From: JBOFEH01 sp051650265 | GTDB taxonomy: Bacteria; Bacillota; Clostridia; Lachnospirales; Cellulosilyticaceae | DNA: 6,229 bases | Direction: 5' to 3' | NCBI GenBank assembly: GCA_051650265.1 | Contig: JBOFIR010000133.1 | Span: forward strand, 1-6,229 | In this document: one piece after another, positions 1 to 4,702 of the stretch | Numbering within the stretch: the stretch's first letter is position 1 | Layout of the letters: each line of letters starts with the position of its first letter | Program-made: the position numbers and the translations under genes | Notes under the pieces: generated by a model | Told to the model about the DNA's origin: nothing | Database searches by the model: none | The model's input: only the letters and a program-made list of their open reading frames with translations

Positions 1-2
1 GG

Positions 3-197
3 CCACAGATTGAGCAGGCTCATATTGGGCATATCTTTGATGAAGGCTTTACCACGAAGGATGAACCAGAGCATGGGATGGGGCTTTATATCGTACGTAG
101 CATTGTGGAGAGTGTAGGTGGTAAGGCACGTGTGACCTCGACACCAGAGCGTACAACTTTTATCGTGGAATTGCCCAAAATGACAATTGAGCGCTAA
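3..197 (+). CDS. Sensor histidine kinase, C-terminal ATPase end (partial)
   Basis: Only the last 64 residues are in the window; the gene begins upstream. The fragment carries the end of a GHKL-type ATP-binding domain. IFDEGFTTK (fragment residues 11-19) matches the F-box and HGMGLYIV (24-31) the G2 glycine box, followed by a helix ending in VGG and closing beta strands up to IVELPK. This is the catalytic domain that binds ATP and phosphorylates the kinase's own histidine. The form of these boxes resembles kinases of the AgrC or DcuS/CitA types, whose partners include LytTR or CitB-like regulators. The sensor and histidine-bearing parts cannot be seen, so the signal is unknown. The nearest regulator on the same strand is the LytTR protein at 2191-2934, three genes away, and pairing with it is an inference. 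No terminator is visible in the 86 bp before the next gene, so read-through into nfeD and floA is plausible. Confidence 0.88.
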   Translation, partial: PQIEQAHIGHIFDEGFTTKDEPEHGMGLYIVRSIVESVGGKARVTSTPERTTFIVELPKMTIER

Positions 198-283
198 AAG
201 TGTATGGTTAGGCCAATACGTGTAGAAAGAAAGAGGGGTTAGGCGTAAGATAAGATTATCAAAAGCAAAGAGGGGGTGTAACG

Positions 284-781
284 ATGATACAAGGCTTATT
301 AGATGGCATGACACTTATGAGTATCATCTTGCTGATCACAGGATTTATCCTGATAGGGATCGAGATGACGATGCCAGGGATTTCTTTTCCCGGTATTGCA
401 GGAAGTATCTGTTTGATCGTCAGTGTGTTCTTGATTGCAGATAGTATTGTAGAAGCTGCAGTGATCATTATCATTATATTGGCAGTGCTAGGAATCATGC
501 TTGGTGTGATTCTATGGCTCCTTTCTAGGGGCAAGCTGATGCGGCCTATCATTCTTGAAGATGAGCAAAAAAGAGAGCATGGCTATCTAAGTTCTTCAGA
601 TCTTGAGTATTTATTAGGCAAAGAAGGCGTTGCTGCAACTGATCTCAGACCATCAGGCATGGGTAATTTTGAAGGTGTGCAGTTTGATGTGATCTCAGAA
701 GGGCAATATATTCTAAAGGGTGCAGCTATTACTATTTGTAAAGTCAAAGGTTCCAAACTAATCGTAAAAGAAAAACTTTAA
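284..781 (+). CDS. Short NfeD-like membrane protein
   Basis: This is a 165-residue NfeD family protein of the short type, which lacks the N-terminal ClpP-like serine protease domain of full-length NfeD. Three hydrophobic segments lie at about residues 11-26, 37-53 and 57-81. After the first comes the family signature E27 followed by MPGISFPGIAG. The C-terminal domain (about 103-165) has the NfeD OB-fold pattern, with GKEGVAATDLRPSG, then GVQFDV and ILKG. NfeD proteins are membrane partners of SPFH/flotillin proteins, and the gene is 20 bp upstream of floA, as in the yqeZ-yqfA-yqfB locus of Bacillus subtilis, where the NfeD partner is longer. Its likely role is to support assembly or activity of FloA membrane patches; it has no protease activity of its own. 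The ATG is supported by AGGGGGTG at 271-278, 5 nt upstream. Confidence 0.9.
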   Translation: MIQGLLDGMTLMSIILLITGFILIGIEMTMPGISFPGIAGSICLIVSVFLIADSIVEAAVIIIIILAVLGIMLGVILWLLSRGKLMRPIILEDEQKREHGYLSSSDLEYLLGKEGVAATDLRPSGMGNFEGVQFDVISEGQYILKGAAITICKVKGSKLIVKEKL

Positions 782-801
782 TTCCAGAAGGGGAGATTCA
801 T

Positions 802-1785
802 ATGCAAATTGGAAGTATTATTTTTATAGGTGTAATTGGGCTACTCGTCGTTTTATTCTTTATCTTTGTGCCAGTGGGGCTTTGGATTTCTTCACTTGCA
901 GCTAATGTTAAGGTGAGTATCTTCAACTTAATCGGGATGCGCCTACGCCGCGTCACACCAAGCAAGATCGTTTTACCACTGATCAAATCTACAAAAGCGG
1001 GTACAGGACTCAATGTCAATCAGTTAGAAGCCCATTACTTAGCTGGTGGTAATGTAGATGCAGTTGTCAATGCGATTATCGCAGCAGAGCGCGCAGGTAT
1101 TGACTTGCCATTTGAAAAGGCAGCTGCAATTGACCTTGCAGGGCGTGACGTATTAGACGCAGTAAAGATGAGTGTTAATCCAAAAGTTATCGAGACAAAA
1201 AATGTATCAGCCGTGGCAAAAGACGGCATTGAACTCATTGTTAAAGCACGTGTAACAGTAAGAGCAGACCTTGAGAGACTCGTTGGGGGAGCTGGTGAAG
1301 CAACGATCCTTGCGAGAATTGGTGAAGGGATTGTTACAACAGTTGGTTCTGCACAGAGCCATAAAAGTGTACTTGAAAATCCAGATAATATCTCTAAGAC
1401 AGTACTAAGCAAAGGTTTAGATTCAGGAACAGCTTTTGAAATCTTATCTATTGATATCGCTGACGTTGATGTAGGGCGTAACATTGGAGCGCACCTTCAA
1501 ACACTTCAAGCAGAAGCTGACAAGAATATTGCACAAGCAAAAGCTGAGGAAAGAAGAGCAATGGCGGTTGCCAAAGGGCAAGAGATGCGTGCGGAGGTTG
1601 TTGCTGCAGAAGCAGAAATCCCAAGAGCTATGGCAGAAGCACTTCGTACAGGAAAATTAGGTGTTATGGATTACTATGATATGCAAAATGTGATTGCAGA
1701 TACAAGCATGCGCCAATCTATCTCTACAACAGGCGCAGGTAATGCACCGATAGGAGGTAACAAAGATGAGGGACTCAATTGCTGA
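802..1785 (+). CDS. floA: Flotillin-like protein FloA (SPFH domain)
   Basis: At 327 residues it is close to the 331 of B. subtilis FloA (YqfA, formerly UPF0365). An N-terminal hydrophobic hairpin (about residues 3-33) anchors it to the membrane. The SPFH-type domain follows, with VSIFNLIGMRLRRVTP, LEAHYLAGGNVDAVVNA and an IVKARVTVRADLERLVGGAGE segment all typical of the family. An Ala/Glu/Lys-rich helix (about 235-285, coiled-coil-like) drives oligomerisation, and the conserved end GVMDYYDMQNVIADTSMR is present. FloA is a scaffold for functional membrane microdomains and affects membrane fluidity, signalling kinases and secretion; this is known from Bacillus and inferred here. The start is supported by AAGGGGAG at 788-795, 6 nt upstream. 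It is co-transcribed with nfeD, and its last 20 bp overlap the next gene. The tail after the conserved part is Gly/Asn-rich and ends in Cys. Confidence 0.96.
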   Translation: MQIGSIIFIGVIGLLVVLFFIFVPVGLWISSLAANVKVSIFNLIGMRLRRVTPSKIVLPLIKSTKAGTGLNVNQLEAHYLAGGNVDAVVNAIIAAERAGIDLPFEKAAAIDLAGRDVLDAVKMSVNPKVIETKNVSAVAKDGIELIVKARVTVRADLERLVGGAGEATILARIGEGIVTTVGSAQSHKSVLENPDNISKTVLSKGLDSGTAFEILSIDIADVDVGRNIGAHLQTLQAEADKNIAQAKAEERRAMAVAKGQEMRAEVVAAEAEIPRAMAEALRTGKLGVMDYYDMQNVIADTSMRQSISTTGAGNAPIGGNKDEGLNC

Positions 1786-2194
1786 TGGTATAGGGAAACG
1801 TGCTTGGAATGAAAGTCCTTTTAACCAATCGGTTATGGATCTAGATTATGAAAGTAACTGGAAGAAGCTCTTTGATAAATGTGGGGAGGCAGCCAGAACA
1901 TTAGCCCAGGCCAATGGGCCGAAGTTCATGAAAGGTCAACCGGTTCAAGAAGGAACATCTAGAGATTATGAAGCATCAGAACTAGACGATGATGATGAGA
2001 ATGCGCCGGAGAGTGAGGTCACGGTACAAGAGCAGGTTGCAGTGCCTAGATCTACTGGGCCAAAGCATGTGAAGAATCCAATTCAAGCAGGACTCATGGA
2101 CCCGACAAGTATCCAGTCTGCCATCGTCTTGGCGGAAATCTTAGGGCCTCCTAGATGTAAAACGAGAAGTAATAGGATGGGGAGAAAACGATGA
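1766..2194 (+). CDS. Uncharacterised acidic protein between floA and the LytTR regulator
   Basis: This 142-residue protein is not recognised. It reads as three parts: an N-terminal section (1-60) with aromatic and charged residues and a possible helix around NWKKLFDKCGEAARTLAQA; a disordered-looking acidic linker (about 65-90) with DDDDENAPESE; and a short conserved-looking tail (about 108-142) with MDPTSIQSAIVLAEILGPPR, ending in a very basic stretch, RSNRMGRKR. I see no membrane segment or signal peptide, so it is probably cytoplasmic. The tail resembles short ILGxP-type C-termini I associate with small clostridial proteins of unknown role; this is from memory and unverified. The ATG has an excellent ribosome site, AGGAGGT at 1752-1758, inside the end of floA, and the stop overlaps the regulator start as ATGA. 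Tight coupling on both sides argues for a role linked to FloA or the two-component system. Confidence 0.82.
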   Translation: MRDSIADGIGKRAWNESPFNQSVMDLDYESNWKKLFDKCGEAARTLAQANGPKFMKGQPVQEGTSRDYEASELDDDDENAPESEVTVQEQVAVPRSTGPKHVKNPIQAGLMDPTSIQSAIVLAEILGPPRCKTRSNRMGRKR

Positions 2195-2934
2195 GTATGA
2201 AGGTACTGCTAGTAGAAGACGAAGCTGGCATCAGACTCCTCATGCGTAAAATTATCGAAAAACATGAAAGCTTTGAGATTATTGGAGAATGTGACAATAT
2301 GACAGATGCTATCAAGCTCTTTAGTAAGCATAAGCCAGAAGTGGTCTTTATGGATGTAGAGCTCAGCGGAGGTAGCGGCATAGAATGTGCCAAGATCATT
2401 GCAGATATCGATGCGAAGGCCAAGATTATCTTCGCAACAGCCCATGCGGAGTATATGCCTACAGCTTTTGAAGTGTATGCCTTTGACTATCTCGTCAAGC
2501 CGTTCAATGTGGAGCGTGTGGGACATACGCTAGAGCGTATCAAAAACCTCTTTGAGGCAAGTAGTGAAGGGCAAGAGATGGATAAGATTGTGCGCTATGA
2601 AAAAGGTCTCGACAAGCTCCTTGTCAAAGGCAAGGAAAGTATGAGTTTTGTAGATATTAAAGACATCATATTGATCCAGCGTGAAGACAAGAGCACAGTG
2701 ATCTATACGGCGAAAGATTCCTTTACCACATCTGCCACACTCACAGAGATCGAAGAGAAGCTGGATAAAGATCAGTTTATGCGCAGTCACAAATCGTATA
2801 TTATCAATCTTTCACAGATCACCAAGATCACACCTTATGGGAGATGGACCTACATTGTACGGTTCAAGGACTTAGAGCAAGATGCCCTGATTACTCAGGA
2901 AAAGTACGAAGAGATCAAACGTATATTCCTATAG
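2191..2934 (+). CDS. LytTR-family response regulator
   Basis: This 247-residue response regulator has a receiver domain at residues 3-120 and a LytTR DNA-binding domain at about 140-247. Receiver residues are all present: acidic pocket E9/D10, phosphoacceptor D55 in VVFMDVEL, switch T83 in FATAH and K103 in YLVKPF. The second domain shows LytTR hallmarks, including ILIQREDKSTVIYT and FMRSHKSYIINLSQI. Such regulators bind direct repeats upstream of target genes, classically for extracellular products, autolysis or quorum responses; the targets here are unknown. The start is supported by GGGGAG at 2179-2184, 6 nt upstream. The ATG lies in an ATGA overlap with the preceding gene, implying translational coupling. 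A second in-frame ATG two codons on (2197) is possible but spaced worse. Its probable kinase partner is the GHKL protein ending at 197. The gene closes the operon at the hairpin at 2940-2977. Confidence 0.95.
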   Translation: MSMKVLLVEDEAGIRLLMRKIIEKHESFEIIGECDNMTDAIKLFSKHKPEVVFMDVELSGGSGIECAKIIADIDAKAKIIFATAHAEYMPTAFEVYAFDYLVKPFNVERVGHTLERIKNLFEASSEGQEMDKIVRYEKGLDKLLVKGKESMSFVDIKDIILIQREDKSTVIYTAKDSFTTSATLTEIEEKLDKDQFMRSHKSYIINLSQITKITPYGRWTYIVRFKDLEQDALITQEKYEEIKRIFL

Positions 2935-2939
2935 AAACT

Positions 2940-2977
2940 GAGCAAACACCTTCAAATTGTTTTGAAGGTGTTTGTTC
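2940..2977 (+). terminator. Hairpin terminator after the LytTR regulator
   Basis: A 17-bp stem (2940-2956 with 2961-2977, one G-U pair) closes a TTGT loop starting 6 bp after the regulator stop. The downstream T content is modest: the 3' arm itself is T-rich (TGTTTGTTC) and ATTT follows. The stem strength and position make it the likely end of the nfeD-floA operon, although the U-tract is weak. Confidence 0.8.
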
Positions 2978-3105
2978 ATTTAAGAGATAGTCTATTCGCT
3001 ATCAAATGGCTTACTGAAAAAAACAAGCTTCCTGAACTGCGTGCATGGAAGAAGTAAGCGATCAAGGGGAAGCAAACGCTCTCTGAATCCTAATAAGGAT
3101 AAAAG

Positions 3106-3134
3106 TTGAAAAGAAGAGTTTTCAAAGCTATAAT
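3106..3134 (+). promoter_or_regulatory. Sigma-A-type promoter for the nucleotidyltransferase gene
   Basis: TTGAAA at 3106-3111 (one mismatch from the -35 consensus) is followed after exactly 17 bp by a perfect TATAAT at 3129-3134. Transcription should start near 3141. The leader to the ATG at 3172 would be about 30 nt and contains AGGAG at 3163-3167. The promoter overlaps the 5' end of the longest open frame, whose apparent TTG start at 3106 is the -35 box itself. The true start must therefore lie downstream. Confidence 0.75.
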
Positions 3135-3171
3135 GAAGGGGATAAGCAAGCATACTTTTACTAGGAGTGGC

Positions 3172-3483
3172 ATGAAGATGATAAAACGGTTAAATATAGA
3201 TAAGACTATTGTCGCAGATATTAGGGGAATTGCTAGTACTATGCAAGAAATCACATGTATTAAATTATTTGGATCACGTGTACGCGGTGACCATAGGGAA
3301 ACAAGTGATATTGATCTTGCAGTTTTTGGGGAAAATATTGATAAGATGAATTTTATATATGAGATAGAGACTAAAGTACAGACGTTATTAGAATTTGATG
3401 TTTCCTATATGAATGAAATACAAGATGAAGCATTTATACAACAAGTGGAGAAGGAAGGCGTTACCCTATATGAGAAATCTTGA
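3172..3483 (+). CDS. Minimal nucleotidyltransferase (MNT/HI0073-like, antitoxin-type)
   Basis: This 103-residue protein has a single polymerase-beta-like nucleotidyltransferase fold. The family signature is clear: GSRVRGDHRETSDIDLAV at residues 34-51, with metal-binding aspartates D46 and D48 and a third acidic residue D76 in LLEFDVSYM. Length and motif fit MntA/HI0073 proteins. In characterised HEPN/MNT pairs the MNT adenylylates the HEPN toxin and neutralises it; whether this one modifies a protein is inferred. The frame is open back to a TTG at 3106, but a promoter covers that region, so a start at ATG 3172 is preferred. AGGAG lies 4 nt upstream; ATG 3178, 10 nt from the same site, is the alternative. 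The next gene, a HI0074-like partner, starts inside its 3' end but is truncated, leaving this protein apparently without its usual partner. Confidence 0.85.
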   Translation: MKMIKRLNIDKTIVADIRGIASTMQEITCIKLFGSRVRGDHRETSDIDLAVFGENIDKMNFIYEIETKVQTLLEFDVSYMNEIQDEAFIQQVEKEGVTLYEKS

Positions 3484-3571
3484 TTTTAAATATACTAACT
3501 TAAAAAAAGCATATCAAAGATTAGAAGAAGCACCTGAATCAAAAAGCCAGTACCAAGACCACGCACTTTAA
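3470..3571 (+). pseudogene. Truncated HI0074-like nucleotidyltransferase partner
   Basis: A 33-codon frame starts at an ATG overlapping the last 14 bp of the nucleotidyltransferase gene. Its first ~21 residues, MRNLDFKYTNLKKAYQRLEE, look like the N-terminal helix of HI0074-family substrate-binding subunits (HEPN-like four-helix proteins, usually about 120-140 residues). After that the similarity stops: the remaining residues are encoded by the left arm of a terminator hairpin, and the TAA lies in its loop. AAGGAAGG at 3451-3458 may serve as ribosome site, about 11 nt upstream. The likeliest reading is a deletion or replacement near 3530-3540 that removed about three quarters of the gene. A short functional peptide cannot be excluded. 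No remainder of the family appears downstream in any frame I read. Confidence 0.6.
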
Positions 3572-3604
3572 GGGGGAGCGTGGCCTGTGGTACTGGCTTT
3601 TTTT
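3541..3604 (+). terminator. Strong two-part hairpin terminator
   Basis: An outer 15-bp stem pairs 3541-3555 with 3588-3602, and an inner 6-bp stem (CCACGC with GCGTGG) pairs 3559-3564 with 3578-3583, separated by a small asymmetric internal loop. The run of seven T at 3598-3604 makes it a convincing intrinsic terminator. It ends the nucleotidyltransferase transcript and includes the last codons and stop of the truncated partner gene. Confidence 0.9.
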
Positions 3605-3708
3605 GGAGTGCTACCTAGAGAATCATTGCAATACATACAATGGAGATGTTCTAGTGGGCAGGAACTTTTCATAAATATGATACAAAGGGAGCAAGGGGGC
3701 GCGTGCGT

Positions 3709-4185
3709 ATGAGTAAATATGAGCGCAAAGACTATATAGATTACATTGATCAGCATAAGCAAATTATGCGAAAGCGCTATGAGCTCTGTCATGATGTGAT
3801 GGCACAGCTTGGGACCTATGATGAAATGGCTTATCAATATGCCTATTATCTGTGTGGACTCAATTTGGAGGAACTCAATTATCTGAGATATTTGTTTGGA
3901 TCTGGCATTGATAGCTTTTTTGAACAGAAGATGTTTAGCCAGCAGGGGCGATATCTAAGTGTGATGGATCAGCATTATTGGAAGCAGCGTTACCAACGTG
4001 ACCAGTGTAGAATCTGTCTCTATGTCTCCCAAGGTGAGCGGCTACTTACACGGCGTCTTGTTATGCCCAAAGTATTTGAAGCAGTGAGCGATCAGCTGAG
4101 TGAACTGGGCGAGGCGCTTTGTCAACTTGCAGAGGCACATCCAGAGTTAGAGATCAGCCGGAGATGGTATCAAATGTATAGTTAA
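3709..4185 (+). CDS. Uncharacterised 158-residue protein
   Basis: I do not recognise this protein. It is cytoplasmic-looking (no signal peptide or membrane segment), probably mostly helical, and rich in Tyr and Gln, with a very polar N-terminus (SKYERKDYIDYIDQHKQ). The middle has YQYAYYLCGLNLEELNYLRYLFGSG (about residues 44-68), and further on CRICLYVSQGERLL (about 105-118), where the paired cysteines could bind metal; the other cysteines are scattered, so no zinc site can be claimed. ATG 3709 is preferred over GTG 3703 because AAGGGGG at 3693-3699 lies 9 nt from the ATG but only 3 nt from the GTG. A possible -10 box, TATGAT, is at 3676-3681 but has no good -35. The gene stands alone between two terminators and is convergent with the tautomerase gene. 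Confidence 0.8.
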   Translation: MSKYERKDYIDYIDQHKQIMRKRYELCHDVMAQLGTYDEMAYQYAYYLCGLNLEELNYLRYLFGSGIDSFFEQKMFSQQGRYLSVMDQHYWKQRYQRDQCRICLYVSQGERLLTRRLVMPKVFEAVSDQLSELGEALCQLAEAHPELEISRRWYQMYS

Positions 4186-4210
4186 TCGGGGATAAATACA
4201 ATGCATGATG

Positions 4211-4243
4211 CAAAAAGCACCTTCGGAATGAAGGTGCTTTTTG
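4211..4243. terminator. Bidirectional terminator between convergent genes
   Basis: A perfect 14-bp stem (4211-4224 with 4230-4243) closes a 5-nt GGAAT loop. The stem base is five A on the left and five T on the right, giving a U-tract in either direction. It lies 25 bp after the stop of the 158-residue protein and 6 bp after the stop of the minus-strand tautomerase gene, so it can end both transcripts. Confidence 0.92.
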
Positions 4244-4249
4244 TATGGA

Positions 4250-4594
4250 TTAGAAGTTGTGGCCATTCCAGCCCCAATGTTCGCTAAACTCGTAGCGCAC
4301 ATAAATATGTTTTGGATTGATACCGAGTTCTTGGTGATAAAGTTCACAGATCTGACCAGTCATCTGTTCGAGGACTGCGCCAGAGGCTTTGCCGAAGATC
4401 TTGACCTCGATGAAGGCACCCGCATCTAAAGCTTTACCTTGGAAGAAGAGATCATAACGATCTTGGAAGCCGATCATGAGGTAGTTCTCACTTTTGCCTG
4501 GGATTGTAGTGATAATCTGGCCGAGTTTGGCTTTGAGTGTTTCTTTTTGTGCATCTGTAAGGGTAACAGATACTTTGGAATCGATATAAGGCAT
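4250..4594 (-). CDS. MIF-family tautomerase (phenylpyruvate tautomerase-like)
   Basis: This 114-residue protein belongs to the macrophage migration inhibitory factor family, which forms trimers and tautomerises phenylpyruvate- or dopachrome-like substrates using an N-terminal proline as general base. Landmarks match human MIF: Pro1 directly after the start Met, PGKSENYLMI with the active-site Lys (K33, human K32), FGKASG, INPKHIYVRY with the active-site Tyr, and the ending WGWNGHNF, like the human GWNNSTF. The position of human Asn97 is Arg here, and the human CxxC redox motif is missing. An upstream in-frame ATG (4601-4603) would add three residues and bury the proline. It also overlaps the ribosome site AAAGGA (4603-4608), which is 8 nt from the ATG at 4592-4594, so the shorter form is right. 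There is no signal peptide. The physiological substrate is unknown. Confidence 0.92.
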   Translation of the reverse strand: MPYIDSKVSVTLTDAQKETLKAKLGQIITTIPGKSENYLMIGFQDRYDLFFQGKALDAGAFIEVKIFGKASGAVLEQMTGQICELYHQELGINPKHIYVRYEFSEHWGWNGHNF

Positions 4595-4643
4595 CGAAAA
4601 CATCCTTTCTTTATTTTATGATAATGGAAATGATTACCTAATT

Positions 4644-4652
4644 AGTATATCA
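4644..4652 (-). promoter_or_regulatory. Possible extended -10 promoter of the tautomerase gene
   Basis: On the minus strand, TGATATACT gives a TGn extension and a -10 box TATACT (one mismatch from consensus). No good -35 is seen because the terminator of the upstream gene occupies that place; extended -10 promoters can work without one. It would give a leader of about 43 nt before the ATG at 4594. Confidence 0.4.
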
Positions 4653-4653
4653 C

Positions 4654-4691
4654 AAAAGAGCGAACCTATTACATACATAATAGATTCGCTC
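4654..4691 (-). terminator. Terminator of the solute-binding protein gene
   Basis: A 14-bp stem pairs 4658-4671 with 4678-4691 around a 6-nt loop. One position is C-A on the plus strand but becomes G-U in minus-strand RNA, and the minus strand runs into TTTT (4657-4654). Both facts show it acts on the minus-strand transcript, 11 bp after the stop of the binding-protein gene. Confidence 0.88.
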
Positions 4692-4702
4692 AAGGGGGCC
4701 TG

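Noticed and set aside
1035..1484. 149-codon minus-strand open frame opposite floA
   Set aside because: It is a shadow frame produced by the codon pattern of floA, whose protein is unambiguous.
3624..3642. Small inverted repeat CATTG/CAATG and a TTGCAA -35-like box before the 158-residue gene
   Set aside because: The arms are only 5 bp with a 9-nt spacer, and no -10 box lies at the right distance from TTGCAA.
3605..3702. Possible continuation of the truncated HI0074-like gene beyond the terminator
   Set aside because: The frame is open, but the translation shows none of the expected following helix (an RFE-F pattern), so it is not a frameshifted remainder.
3568..3837. 89-codon minus-strand open frame over the hairpin and the start of the 158-residue gene
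   Set aside because: It lies opposite a better-supported gene and a terminator, its composition is His/Cys-rich in an uncoding-like way, and I see no convincing ribosome site.
4618..4636. Fur-box-like TGATAATGGAAATGATTA upstream of the tautomerase
   Set aside because: Only the first hexamer matches GATAAT fully; the other two match at 4 of 6, and the element is not a proper inverted repeat. AT-rich leaders give such matches by chance.
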